Below are positions 22,701 through 33,879 of a DNA stretch of 64,000 bases, in pieces. Positions within the stretch are counted from its first letter, which is position 1. The number at the start of each line of letters is the position of its first letter. Both the position numbers and the translations under genes were made by a program. The notes beneath the pieces were generated by a model. It saw only the letters and a program-made list of their open reading frames with translations, did not search any database and was not told the DNA's origin. The stretch comes from Parascedosporium putredinis (lineage: Eukaryota > Ascomycota > Sordariomycetes > Microascales > Microascaceae), in contig CASHTG010000007.1 of NCBI GenBank assembly GCA_949357655.1, positions 682,001-746,000 of the forward strand, written 5' to 3'.

Positions 22701-22826
22701 CTCGTGGCGGAGATTCTGGCGCACTGCGAGCACCGATTGGGACTGAGCGGGCTAGATGCGTTTTTGAGCCGCCGGCGGACCCGAATAACCCGTTGGGGGA
22801 ACACCTCGGGGATCGCGTGGCCGTGA
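19723..22826 (+). CDS. NACHT-type STAND NTPase without C-terminal repeats
   Basis: The ATG at 19723 opens a helical N-terminal domain of the fungal STAND type (MDPASAVGLASSILTFIDF, with EVYRS). An intron follows from 20141 to about 20210 (GTGAGT donor, ATGTAG acceptor). The NACHT core has Walker A GKAGSGKST near 20630, Walker B FFIDGLDEYEGD near 20990, and ILTAARPHHEY. The helical arm ends with VSFFHRTVKDYLL, typical of this family. The last 350 residues hold no WD40, ANK or TPR repeats. The protein is about 1,000 residues. Frame slips near 20035-20045, 20870 and 21485 need bridging; in each case homology continues in the next frame. Such proteins are candidates for non-self recognition and regulated cell death, but ligand and effector are unknown here. 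Confidence 0.82.
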
Positions 22827-23098
22827 AGAAGGGATGCGGGCAGTGCGTCACGGAGCATGAGAGCGTGGGGTTGTGGGTGCGGCTGTTGTGAGCTACGGAC
22901 GGGGAACTGACTGAGGGGTTCCTTGTACGGGCGTGTTGATGGTAGGCAAGTGGGGGTTTGGGTGTTTTTGAGTGTCTTGGGCTGGTTACTGATAGCTAGG
23001 GGTATGTGCTTGAAAGTCGCTGCCAAAGTGGCTACATGTAGGTTCCGAAGTGTATCGTGTCGAAGAGCAGCATAAGAGGTTTCCTCGCTACACTGGGG

Positions 23099-23731
23099 TT
23101 AACTTATCTCTCCACACATACCGTTCCCTGTACTTAAAGAATATACGATATCCATCAATGAAAACCGCAAACGTGTCCATATCCAGCTGAGTCTAGAAGG
23201 ATCAATGCTAGAGGTGTGCCCTGCCATGAACACGTAGCTCGCGATCACTCCCACCACCATGAGGGTACACAGCCAAGGGCATGGAATACCTTCTACAAGT
23301 TGGGATCGGATGAACGCCCGGCCGAGGTTCCTCCGTAGGTATTTGTATAGATGGATATAAGATATACCAGGAAACATTACGTTATTAAAGTGGTGTGATA
23401 GTATTGGAGAGTGCAGACCGCCTCCATGAGCGCGCGCCCCAGAGTTGTGGGTAGTTGACGCGGACGGGAGAGTGGATTCGGACATCTGCGGTGGGGAGCT
23501 CCTTCCGTCAGATCGGACGGAGCCGGAGTTTAGCCCTTGTTGAAAGTGGGCGGAATGCGGCCGGGCGCCTGACGTAATTTGAGCCATTTGGGGCAAGTGC
23601 GAAGTACACAATGTGCCCGCCCTCAAAACCCAAGAAATTTGTCCCTGTTTGAAGGAGACCAAGCTTTGAGAATTAAGCTGAGAGTATGGCAGTCGGCTAT
23701 ATCTTATAGACAAGGAGCTACGGTCGATCAA
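23099..23731 (-). CDS. possible hypothetical protein with one membrane segment
   Basis: A 210-codon open frame with an internal Met at 23587 (MAQITSGARPHSAHF). It contains one hydrophobic stretch (LCTLMVVGVIASYVFMAG) and no recognisable domain. It lies between the 3' end of the STAND gene and the 5' side of thiamine pyrophosphokinase, on the opposite strand. Codon use and composition do not clearly separate it from background. It may be an accidental frame in the promoter of the next gene. Confidence 0.2.
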   Translation of the reverse strand: MIDRSSLSIRYSRLPYSQLNSQSLVSFKQGQISWVLRAGTLCTSHLPQMAQITSGARPHSAHFQQGLNSGSVRSDGRSSPPQMSESTLPSASTTHNSGARAHGGGLHSPILSHHFNNVMFPGISYIHLYKYLRRNLGRAFIRSQLVEGIPCPWLCTLMVVGVIASYVFMAGHTSSIDPSRLSWIWTRLRFSLMDIVYSLSTGNGMCGEIS

Positions 23732-23879
23732 TATATTTTACAAACTCACATCCCGCTCTGCATTGGACGTGGAATCCGCCCAGCTTTCGCTCCTGCTGTG
23801 CCGCATTTCGTCATCTCAGGAGAAGAGGTCGTTCTTGAAGGTCGCGGCTGCGTCCTAGGCTGAAAGCTTTATCTGAGAA

Positions 23880-24952
23880 ATGGCTGGCCCATTCGAATGG
23901 CATCTTGAGTCGATATTACGACGAACAGAGCCGGACGTTGATTTCGCTCTGATTGTGTTGAACCAACCGCTTGAAGAGACCGAGGTCGTGCAGGAGCTGT
24001 GGAAAAGAGGTAAGAAACCTTTTGCTGTTTTCCCGTTTGGGTTTTTCCCCTCTACGCAGCTTTTGTTTCGATTTCCCCGTACCTGGCGTCCAGCTACTAA
24101 TTCGTCAATGGGACCCGGCGCTAGCGCGGATACGAGTAGCGTCAGACGGGGCGGCAAATCGCCTCTATGATCTCGTGAAGAAGGGTGAGAGACGCGGAGG
24201 ACCAAGTATATATGTAAGTCCACTTCCTAACCGTTCAAGATTCGGATAGGAGCGAAGATGGGTAAGCGGGGATGAGCGGGAGCATGGGAAGTCTGATTTG
24301 AAACCGTGCTCAGGATTCCTTGGATGTCATCATAGGGGATCTAGACTCCTTGGAAGACGACTCACGAGCGTACTTTACAACACAAACGGCTCGGCCGACA
24401 CGCATCATTCATGAGACGGAACAAGAGAGCACAGACTTTGGAAAGGCCATCGACTGGGTCCGAAGTTCTGCTGCTTCCGCTTCGTCGAGCGGCGTTGACA
24501 ACAATCAAGACGTCAAGGGTGTGGACGAGGGGAAGACGCCGTTGAGTATCGTTGCCCTCGGTGGGCTGGGCGGACGTATTGACCAAGGCATCTCCGTCCT
24601 GCACTACCTGTACCTATTCCAGCCCGGGCCCGCATACGACTTGGGCCGGATATACCTATTGTCGGAGGAGAACATGACGGTGCTTTTGCAACCCGGCAAG
24701 CACGTTTTGCGCATGCGCGACGACAACGAGGAGAGCGGCGGCGGTGTATGGGGTAAATACGTGGGCATCCTGCCTATGCTGGGGTCAAGCGTGCTCACGA
24801 CGACGGGGCTAAGGTGGGACGTCGTCGACTGGCCGACGAGCTTCCTGGGGAAGATGAGCACGAGCAACCACCTCCCGCCCGAGACGAAGGTGGTGACGGT
24901 GGAAACTACCGAGGCCGTTTTGTTTACAGTTTCGCTCAAGGGGACGGGGTAA
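23880..24952 (+). CDS. thi80: thiamine pyrophosphokinase
   Basis: The enzyme transfers pyrophosphate from ATP to thiamine to give thiamine diphosphate. Exons are 23880-24009, 24094-24213 and 24314-24952, with GTAAG donors and CAG acceptors. Exon 1 encodes MAGPFEWHL and LIVLNQPL. Exon 2 has the family motif SDGAANRLYDL. Exon 3 has IIGDLDSL, an ESTDFGKAI motif, LGGLGGRIDQGI, and the C-terminal domain with GLRWDVVDWP and STSNHL. These are the substrate- and ATP-binding signatures. The length of about 295 residues fits fungal Thi80. The phase between exons 1 and 2 is off by one, probably another run error near GGAAAAGAGG at 24001-24010. The gene is a single housekeeping gene. Confidence 0.9.
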
Positions 24953-25327
24953 ATGGCATACAAGAACAAGAGATGCGAATCACATGCGCGGGCGAGGATT
25001 GGATATGGGGCAAGCTGGAACCTTTCCTCCCTCACTAGCTGGGGAGGAAGAGGGTCCAACGTTTTTCTTGATTAAGCTATAAAGGGGGTCCGGAAAACTC
25101 CATAAACTCCGTGTCCTAGTCTTTTTTGTTGCAGAAACGATCGTTATCCATTACAAAGATGACCCAAAGGGTGTTCGCCAGAGCGAGAGTAGGCTCTCGA
25201 ATAAAGAGAAGAGCCACCCGTAGATTTACTGTCCGCCGCCACGCCCACCACACGTACACATACAACTCCTCCTTTCTCTCCTGGAAAAAGAAAAGTCCTT
25301 CTCTCCGCCTTCACACTCGTTTCCGCC
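24953..25327. other. intergenic, convergent 3' ends
   Basis: Between the stop codons of thi80 (plus) and bos1 (minus). 3'-UTR-like sequence, nothing else seen. Confidence 0.5.
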
Positions 25328-26097
25328 TCACCTCAGGAAGTGGATGCACAACCAACAGAACAAGAAAAATACGATGGCGCCCGCGGCAAAGATCCACTTG
25401 TCTTCCCTCGCGCGCCGCTCAATCATCTTGATGGTGTCGCCCGAGATACCGAGGGTATTGGCGACCGAGTAGAGCCGCTTCTGGGTATTCTTGAGCATCT
25501 CCCGCTGCTGGCCGAGATCGCCCAGCACGGCCTGCCCGCGCGCAATATAATCGTCCAACGCCGAGTTGGTGTTGGAGAAGAAATTCTGTTCGCGGAGGGC
25601 GTGGGACTCGCGCATCTCGTCGCCGCTGCCAAACGTGAGCTGGCTGCCCGCCGCGCCGCCGTGCCGCCGGGAGCCCTCGCCAAAGACGCCCTGGGCACCG
25701 GCGCCACCTCCACCGGCCGACGACGACGAAGCGTGGGAGTAAGGGTTTTCGGGGTGGCGTTGACGAAGCCGCGGCGGCCGAGGAGCTCGCTCCGGTTCGC
25801 GGCTTGGTTGGCGTCTTCGCGGGCGCGGCGGACAGTGTCGAGGCGGGTGCGCATGTCGGCGAGGTCCTCCTTGAAGCGGCGGGCGCGCTCGCGGGCCTCC
25901 TCCTGCTTCTTGGGGACGATTTCTTGGCGGGCGAGGGTGGCGTAGTCGTCGATGGCCTTGCCGAAGGAGGCGAGGGAGGCGGATGCGTTGCCGATCTCGG
26001 CGGCGGTGAGGGCGCCTGCGGAGGCGCCGTCGAGACGGTCGAGGTCGTGGCGGAGGGCTTTGCTCTGCCGGAGGGCAGTGTTGTAGGCGACGTTCAT
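25328..26097 (-). CDS. bos1: ER-Golgi Qb-SNARE Bos1 (membrin)
   Basis: Bos1 acts in fusion of ER-derived vesicles with the Golgi. The intronless frame starts at 26097 (MNVAYNTALRQSKALRHDL) with an N-terminal helical domain. A Ser/Gly-rich linker and the SNARE heptad region follow (SALDDYIARGQAVLGDL, then LYSVANTLGISGDTIKMIERR). It ends with one C-terminal membrane anchor (WIFAAGAIVFFLFCWLCIHFLR without a lumenal tail beyond it). Length is about 256 residues, normal for the family. One base is missing in the G run at 25751-25754, which splits the gene into two frames around NATP and NPYSHAS. The start is supported by the conserved N-terminus. Confidence 0.93.
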
Positions 26098-26915
26098 GGT
26101 GGAGGTGGGGTGGGTTGGTTTCGGTGTATGGTATACCGTATCACGGTGTAGGGAAAGGTGTACCGGGCGGTTGGATCGTATAATCGCGGGAGTAGTAGAG
26201 GTTGGGTCGGGGAGGGGAGTTTCGCCGGGGTTTGGTTCAGGTGTGGGCGGCGGTTGTGCGCAGGATTTGGGGTTCGAGGATGCGAAAATGGCTACATTCG
26301 AGATATGGAGATATGATCTGCAAAGATAAAAGAGATCCCGAAGCTACAGAAATGTTCTAGTCTGGAAGTGTGTTGGTAGGTTGCGAGATATAAAAAGGAC
26401 GATAAAAGGTCGAGGAGAGCGAAGCCTGAAGGATGGCAGTTCGTTTCGTAGAGAACACGATATCAAATCGAGAATTATTGGACAAGCATGTGGCAGGTGC
26501 AGGTTGCAGTGCGGCAGTGTGGCAGCGTCCAAAGTATTGGGCCAGTTAAACCCCTGGAGCCTGGGACCTGGCGAGGTACAAGGGTACCTCACTAGAGCAA
26601 CCCAAACCAAAGTGACGCCAGACCAAGGCCAGCCAAGAAGCTCAAATTGGCAGGTCTCACCAACAGCAATCGACAAGTGTAATGGCAGAATCGTACACAC
26701 CGCTTTTTATCCTTGTATGCGTTTATCATGTTAGACGAGGATGTAGCCCAGCTCCCATTCCTATCCTTCCCACAACACCTATTTACGTATTCCAAGCGAG
26801 ACCTTCCCACAACAATAATCATTACCCACCCGCTCGCCCTGATATTCCCCAGTAGACGCAAAAAGAAAGAAAGAAAACTGGAAATAAATGTTAGAAATCG
26901 AAAACTATCATTGGC
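26098..26915. other. intergenic
   Basis: Between the start of bos1 and the stop of the NLR gene, both on the minus strand. It should hold the bos1 promoter and the NLR 3' UTR. No gene seen. Confidence 0.45.
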
Positions 26916-29900
26916 TCACTTGAGCAGCCCTCCAAGGTTCATGATGCTCCTCTTTTTCTGAACCGCTGGATACCCCGTCGGTGGTCCCGCAAACTGCATC
27001 TGCCCGCCCATGCCATACTGGCCCGGCACATAGCCTACCGAGAGTGTGTTCGGGCTCGGTCCGTACTGCTGTGGCCCGTAGCCAGCTTGTGTCCCCATCT
27101 GCTGCGGAGTCTGCCACGGCTGCTGCAGCGCTGCACCCGGAGGGGTGAAGGCCACCGGGCCGGCCTGTGACGGCGCCGGCGCGGAAAATCCTGCCGGGGT
27201 GTAGCCGGGCACCGACGAGGGCGCGGAGAAGGCGGCTTGGGGTTGGTAGCCTGTGCTCGTCGGCTGTAGCAAGGAGTTGCCGTCTGTGCGGTGGGCTGCG
27301 CCCAAGGCTGCTGGACCGGAACGGGTGTTAGCGCCGGCGTGTATACCTGCGAGGGCGGGGCTTGCGTAACTGCATGCTGCGATGGTGCCATCCAAGACTG
27401 CTGTGGCTGCGGCGCCGCGGGCTGGGCCTGGTAATGGGTCGTGGCGTGTGTAGGTGTAGGCGCGACGACTGGCGCCATCCATGGCTGTGGGGTGACTACC
27501 GACGGGACGGTTGTCTGGGCCATGGGTGGTGGTGGCGGTGGGAATCCCTGCTGCGGAGCCTGAGATGCGGGAGCGGGTATCGCCGTGGTCGGGGCGAATG
27601 TCTGGTACTGTTGTTGCTGCTGGTACTGATGCTCCGGGTGCGTGAATGATTGCTGCGGTGCCTGGTAAGTGGGCATGGGCGCGGCCGACGCGGCTGGCGC
27701 GTATACCTGCTGTGCCGCCGTTGGGGCTGATGGCATCGGCGCCACAGGTTGTTGGACTTGTTGCGGTTGTTGTGCCGAAGTGGCCGGAGACTCAGCCGTT
27801 ATCTGGAACGCAACGCCGGCGTGCTGTGGCGAGGGAGCCGCGTGGGCAATTTGCGTGCTCGACGGGGACGTCCCCGGCTGATGCGTCGCCGTTGGCACAG
27901 TGGAGATGCTCTCCTTCCGGTGTTGCGCCGCGGGGTCGCGGGGGCCTCCTGGTACGTGCCCGGCTGCTGGACCTGGATCGGGGGCTGATTGTCGAGAGTG
28001 GGCGGCGGCGCTTCGATCGTCCAAGGGCCCTTTACCGGTAGCTCGATGGGGGCTGGCTGTAACTGCGTAGGATAACCTGCCACAGTGGCATCGGCGGCAT
28101 TGTTCGTGGCCGGGTTCGGCTGCGTTTCCATGGCTGGCGCTGCTACCGCGGGGGTGGGGGCATACAGCGCGGTGGTGGGGTTCTCTGGTGACACGGCTTC
28201 GACGGGCTGGCTGCCGACAGTTGGTGGCGAGGCGGCAGGCGTGTAGATTCCAGTCTCGGTACCAGCGTAGGTTATGTGCGCGTAATGTGTAGTCGTGGCC
28301 GCTGAGGAGGCGGGAGGTTGGGTTGAGGTAGCAACGTGGAAGTTGGTTTGTAACTGCTGCGCCGTCGGTGAAGCCGTGTATCCAGAATTGGCATTGTCTA
28401 GTGCATTTGCGTATACAGCACCTGTAGTACTGGAGGCCTGGTAGCCCGTTGCTGGAGGTGGGGTAGATACCGCCGCTCCGTTAACGACACTTGGTGCACC
28501 TACGGGCTGGTAGCCTGGGGTCGCCACCGGCGGGTGGTTCAAAATAGCTCCTTGAACTTGAGGATACACGGAGACAGGATTGGTAACACCTCCCGCCGTA
28601 GCCGGTACTTGGGCGCCGGGATATCCGGCGCTAACTGGTGCTCCTTGTAGCCCCGGCACCCCGGCCGACGGGGGTGTCTGCACACCATAGGCGCCGGTGT
28701 TCTGTACGCCACCAAAACTGCTACCGGGGGTAGTTGGATACGCGGCCGGGGTATTAGCGGCAACTCCATACGCGGGCTTTTCCGGAAAGTACCCTGTCTG
28801 TGCTGATGCTTGGAACGCCGGGTTCTGGGTGTACGGAGGGGAGGTGCTCCGTATGGCTGAGGTGTGGCATAGAGGTTGGACATTGGCGTAATGGGCGTGG
28901 GCTGCCCATTGACCGTGCTCACCATACCCGGCTGCGCGGCAAAGTTCTGCTGGACGGTAGGTTGGGGTTGGGCTGGGCCTGCTGCGCTGGGAGCCCCGGC
29001 TTGGCTGAGCGCTGCCGTAGCTGCCGCCTTGGGGTCCGTCTTTGGCATCCACGGGATCTGTGCACGCGGTTTTGTTAGTTCTTTGTCTGCTAGAAAACGT
29101 TCTTATTTACAAATTCGCGTCGCGGAAAGTGTGACTTACGTATCCAGGGGTGCCAAAGGTTTCCAAAATTCTCAAGATCTCGGCATTATCCTCGCTCAGG
29201 GAACCCTTGATCATCTTAATCATGTCCAGCGGAGTAGCCCCCGCGTTATTTGGAATCTCCCTATTCGCGCCGCCGGCGAGCAACGCCTCGACGGCCTCTG
29301 GCTTGACCCGTCGCGTGGCAAGGTGCAGCGCAGTTTCGCCCTTGTGGGACTGGAGGTCCGCCGCGGCACCCGCGGCGGTGAGGATCTTTAGTGTGGCGGC
29401 GCTGCCGTTATAGGCGGCAAGGTGGAGCGCGCTCTTGCGCTTCATGGTCAGGGCGTCGACGGGCATCTCGAGCCCGACGAAGAACTGGACGAGGGACGCC
29501 TTGCCGCGCGAGGCGGCGCAGTGCATAGGGTTCCAGCCGTTGTCGGTGACGGCGAGGGCCTGGGCCCCGCTGTCCAGGAGGAGCTTGACGCAGTCCATCT
29601 GGCCGGTCCAGGAGGCGGCGTGCAGGGCCGTCCAGCGCTTGGTGGTGGCGGCGTGGACGTTGGCGCCGCGCTCGATGAGGAGCTTGACGACTTCGAGGTG
29701 GCCGGCGAGGGAGGCGTTGTAGAGCGGGGTGCCGCCGGTGCCGGTGTCGCGGGCCATGAGCCTCCATACGTCGATGTCTAGTTCTACGCCCTCGCTAATC
29801 ATGCCGTGGATCCTAATGTTTCGGTTTTAGGTTAGATAGAGTGGTTCAAGGTGGCCTTCCTTTGCCTTGGTAAACCCGGGAATTCTTGTTAGAGGGGCTC

Positions 29901-32444
29901 TTACCATCTCGTTCCTTTTCCTAGCGATTCAAAGGCTCCAATGTCTCGTGCTGGTACGTTTGGATTGTATCCGAGGCTGAGCAGATACTCGACGACCTTA
30001 GTCTGGCCCTTGCGGCACGCCAGCTCAAAGACGTTCTCCCCAGGCACTCGTGGGAGGCGCCGCGTTGCATGAGGAAGACGAGCATCTCCAGGCTTCCCGC
30101 CATGGCGGCCAGCGCGAGCGGGTGTTGCCGTGGCTGTCTCGGTTATCGATGCGGCCCACAATCTCGCCTTTTTGCTCAATATGCTGCGCCAAGACGAGCA
30201 AGTTGAGGTGCGCGGCCAGGTGCAGCAGGCTGACGTCCCTCGGGGCGATCATGGGGCCCTTCTTGGTGGTTTCCGGGTAGTACGAGAGCCACCAGTTCTT
30301 GCGCGCGGCAGATTTCTTGGCAAAGAAGGGCGCGGCCAGGTTGATGCAGGGCCGCGACGCGGAGCGGGCGTGATCCGGCCAGAAGAGCACGGCGTACGAG
30401 AAGAGCGGGTACTGCACGCAGCGCTGGTTGTACTTGGACGCCTCCTCGACGGTCGAGGCGGAGCCCTCGGCGAGGCACCCGCGCTCGAGGTACGCCAACA
30501 GCACGGCCGCAACGTCACCGTCCACGTCGGGCACGTTGACGTGGAACTGGGTGAGAGCCGGGTCGCTCCACAGGGGGCCCTCGGAGGCGGTCAGCAGGTT
30601 CTTGAAGGAGGTATGGGCGATGTTGACGACGCCGTCCTTGCTGAGCTTGAGGAGGGGCTGCACGCGGCGATGCCCTGCTTCGTCATGCCCAGCGGGTCGT
30701 GCGTGGAGAAGCCCATCTGCATGAGCGCGGCCGAGAGCTCGTTGACCGTCAGCGGGCGGCGGGCGGCAATCACCCACCGCAGCACAGAGACGACGAGCTG
30801 CGCCATGTTGGAGGATCTGGCGCAAGAAACGGCAGTACATGTCGTTGACGTCCGGGGGCAGCTGCTGGGCTACCTGGAGCGCGTGCTCGGGGGCGTACCG
30901 CTTGAGCTCAACCAGGGCCAGGTCGACCCAGAGAAAGGTGCGTCGCCGCGGGCTTGCAGGGCCTCGACGATGGCGGCCTCGGCGGGGTTGGGGCCGGAGA
31001 CTTGCGTCCCCTCGGTCAACTTGGCGGCGATGTAGAGGAGACGGGAAGCACGGGGTCGGAGAACTCTTCTTCCGCTTCCTCTACTTCTTCGTCCTGCGTC
31101 TCGGCTTGCTCGTCTGCGACATCTTCGTCAAAGACGTACTCGTCCGTTTCTCCAACGGCGCTAGCATCAGTAGCACTCGAGACGTGAGGCTCCTGTTGAC
31201 CCTCTGCAGATTGTTCGGGGTTGGTTTGGACCGAGAGTTGCGATACCGCCTGTTCTAGGCCCACGGAATTCTGAGATTGCCCATCGGCGCCAGCGCCGGC
31301 GGATTGGGCAGCTTCCGCATTCGCAATGGCCAACTTGGCGTCCTCGACCCTCTTTTTCTTGAGCGCGAGCTGCACAGCCGACGTCAGTTTCTTGGCACCT
31401 TCGCCGGAGGCAGCCTTCTTCGCGGTGGCGGAGGACTTTGGTTTTGGGACCTTGGCTACCGAAGTGTACAAGGCGGCGTCCTCTAGCCTGACGCGCGGGA
31501 AGTGTGATAGGGTCTCTTTGAGGCAGCTGGGCTCTTCTTGGCTGAGGAGAACCATCTTCATGGAAGCCATGGGGCCCAACAACGCCGGGTTGATGTGGCG
31601 GAGCTGCTCCTGGACCTGCCTCTGCTTCTCGTAGAAGCGAACTACCTTTTCAAAAACGGGGCGAGGAGGCCTTGCGGCACTCGTCAAGGCCGTCGATGAC
31701 GCAAATCGCGCCGGCCAGGCGCGTGTTGGTCAGCATCGCCTCGAAGATCCTCCACAGGGCATCGAGGGAGTTTGGGCCAAACATGCTCTCCTCTGGCCCT
31801 CGAAATCGTCCATGAGGTACGAGGTCATCTCCTTGAACCGGCGGATGACCATGTAGATGAGGCCGCGGAGGATGGAGACGGCTGAGTTGCGCTTGTCGTC
31901 ACATGAGTCGACAAAGTAGTAGAGGACAACGCCGCCGGCGCGGGAGCGCATGCGGGACTCTTCAATCTCGGAAATGAGGAAGAGCGACATCATTGTCTTG
32001 CCCATGCCAAAGGCTCCCGAGATCCATAGCAGCTCGGCGGCGCCTTCGCCTCCGTCGTGCCAGCTGCGGAAGCTTGGGTGGTTGTTGATCCATTGGCAAA
32101 TGGTGGGGAGCAAGGGTCCCTCGAGGTTGTCGAGGATTCGCGTTCTGTCGTCGACGGGATAAGTGAGGTAGAGGGCTGTTTCACAGGCTTCCTCTTTGGA
32201 CTTTTCGGAGCCTCCTTTGCCTGTACGAGGGGGTTATTCATTTTGCTCTTTGTTAGCCATCGCTGTCTTTCCTAGATAGGCGGGAGGGCGTCCCACGACA
32301 CCTCGTCTAGACGGGCATACCGGATACTAAGTTGACGGGGCCGTTGAAGTTATTTCCGGAAAGGTATAAACCATGGTTATTGACGGTGCCCGTGATTACA
32401 CTTCCCACGTGGGAGAGCCCCATCCTGGAGGAAAGGCTGTCCAT
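26916..32444 (-). CDS. NACHT-ankyrin NLR with N-terminal amyloid-type motif and prion-like tail
   Basis: A protein of about 1,750 residues. Exon 1 (32444-32321) encodes MDSLSSRMG and a Gly/Asn-rich motif at residues 13-38. A 100-nt intron (GTATGC donor, GGCTAAC branch, TACAG acceptor) joins in phase to the NACHT domain: ALYLTYPVDDR, Walker A GAFGMGKT near 32010, Walker B AICVIDGLDECR near 31695. A lysine- then glutamate-rich insert (31060-31460) splits the arm region. After LVVSVLRWVIAARRP come about ten ankyrin-like units (30200-29160), interrupted by the intron 29813-29904. After the intron 29058-29139 a Pro/Gln/Tyr/Ala-rich tail of some 700 residues ends KKRSIMNLGGLLK. Several 1-nt run slips are bridged (for example near 31793, 31020, 30090 and 27900). 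There is no enzymatic effector domain at the N-terminus, only the motif, so it probably signals to a separate effector: the hydrolase 1.4 kb away. Confidence 0.85.
32331..32408 (-). other. amyloid-signalling-like motif, NLR N-terminus
   Basis: Residues 13-38 of the NLR read VGSVITGTVNN, a five-residue spacer, GLYLS-type, then GNNFNGPVN. The motif is short, beta-prone, Gly/Asn-rich and placed before a NACHT domain, exactly where fungal NLRs carry HRAM, PP or sigma amyloid motifs. The partner copy is at 35558-35641. At residues identical in both, about half of the codons differ synonymously, so the similarity is kept at protein level. Confidence 0.75.
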
Positions 32445-33879
32445 CGCGGCTACTTGTTGATGAGCCGACGGTCTCGGGGCATCAATCGCATAGTAGGCGC
32501 AAAGTCGGAGAGATTGCGCGAACTCTCCAGAGGCAGGGCTGGATCAAGTCGCTAAAAATAAGAACAACAGAATCGGAACAAAAGAACAAGGGATGATGAT
32601 AATACGAAGAGAGAAATGAGTCAAGAATTAGATAAGGAGATCCTTTGTCGAGCTACGAGGAGAAAGCCGGAAGAAAAAGAGGAAAGAGGAAGAAGAGATG
32701 GGGGACTCATGCGACGGGGATGGAGAAAGCAATGAGCAAAACCATGCATCCATCAACCGTTACATGTAACCAGCAGTGCTTCGATCCGGACCGTCAGGAA
32801 ACATCTATAATGGCGCTTGGTCGTCTTCTCTCCATAGGGCGGGACCCCCATGTTCAACCGGGCACGCATTCCGACAGCCTGGCCATCGCGCCGGGTGCCC
32901 GAGCCAAGACAAAGACGCACAAGGGAGAACAGCGCAATGCAGGGAGACCCCCTTGCCACCCCGTCCCCTCAGATACAGACAACATTCATTGTCTGGTCAT
33001 TCATCGCCCCTCCCCGTGTCCCCCTGCCGTCCATTGTCTTGCCTGTCTTAGTCGTCTTGCTCACCTTGGACGGAAACGTTGCCGCGGGGTGTTGCCAGTT
33101 CTAGCCAGCGCAACCAATCGGGGCGCGAAGAGTGCTGAAGATGTAGTGCGAGTGACAGAAATCTGGGAACCGTCGAAAGCGACCAGGGTCCAGCGGCTGG
33201 CCTGAGCCAGGCCCAACGAATCATCGACGAGCGGTGCCATTGCCCATCACGAAACACAACGCAGCCCCGGCGAGGAAACAAGGAGGGGGGCGTTGTCCCT
33301 CTTCATGCTTTCTCCCCCATATTGATGGGGATGGTGCTTAGCGCACAGGCATTTCCAGAAATGCAAGGGCCATTTGGGAAGGGGTCTCATCAACAAGTGT
33401 GCCAATAAGCTCAGCCTGGTCTTCTGTTTTAGTACTTACACTACGGAATCGGCACGACAGAACATGCAGGGGACGGCGGCGTCTCGCATATCGTTTTTCA
33501 TTTTCAGCCCTGGGGTAAAGGGTGGCGTAAGGGGACACCCCAAGATGCACCTCCTGGACACAGTCAGCTTGCGAACAAGTCACTCGTCCGCGCAGACTGG
33601 TGTATTGGAACGCCCGCGTAGGACGAGGCAAAGCAGATGTGCCGGAATACGGCGCAAGGGGAGAAAGGGGGGTCGAGTCGCTGGGGGTAATGGTCCCGTC
33701 CCATTCCCGTTTCCCTCAGGCTTCCAAAGCGCACCAAGACTTACACTGCAATTCTCGCTTTTTGGGGATTTGAACCCTCTTGTCTGAGAACTCCTGGATC
33801 ATCCAACGACTTTGCGCAACCGTGTAAAAGAGTAAAAGAAGCCAGAGCCTTGCATATCAAACGAGACACTCTCGACGTC
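32445..33879. other. shared divergent promoter of the NLR/hydrolase pair
   Basis: 1.4 kb between two head-to-head genes. Only short open frames are seen, without domains and without a further copy of the Gly/Asn motif, so no third gene equivalent to sesA is evident. A bidirectional promoter that would co-regulate NLR and effector is likely from the arrangement, though no specific site is recognised. Confidence 0.5.

Noticed and set aside
25328..26097. Bos1 as two genes or a pseudogene
   Set aside because: Both halves form one normal-length SNARE when a single base in the G run at 25751-25754 is allowed for.
33766..33777. tRNA-like B-box (GGTTCAAATCC) on the minus strand
   Set aside because: No D-arm, anticodon stem or matching acceptor stem could be folded around it.
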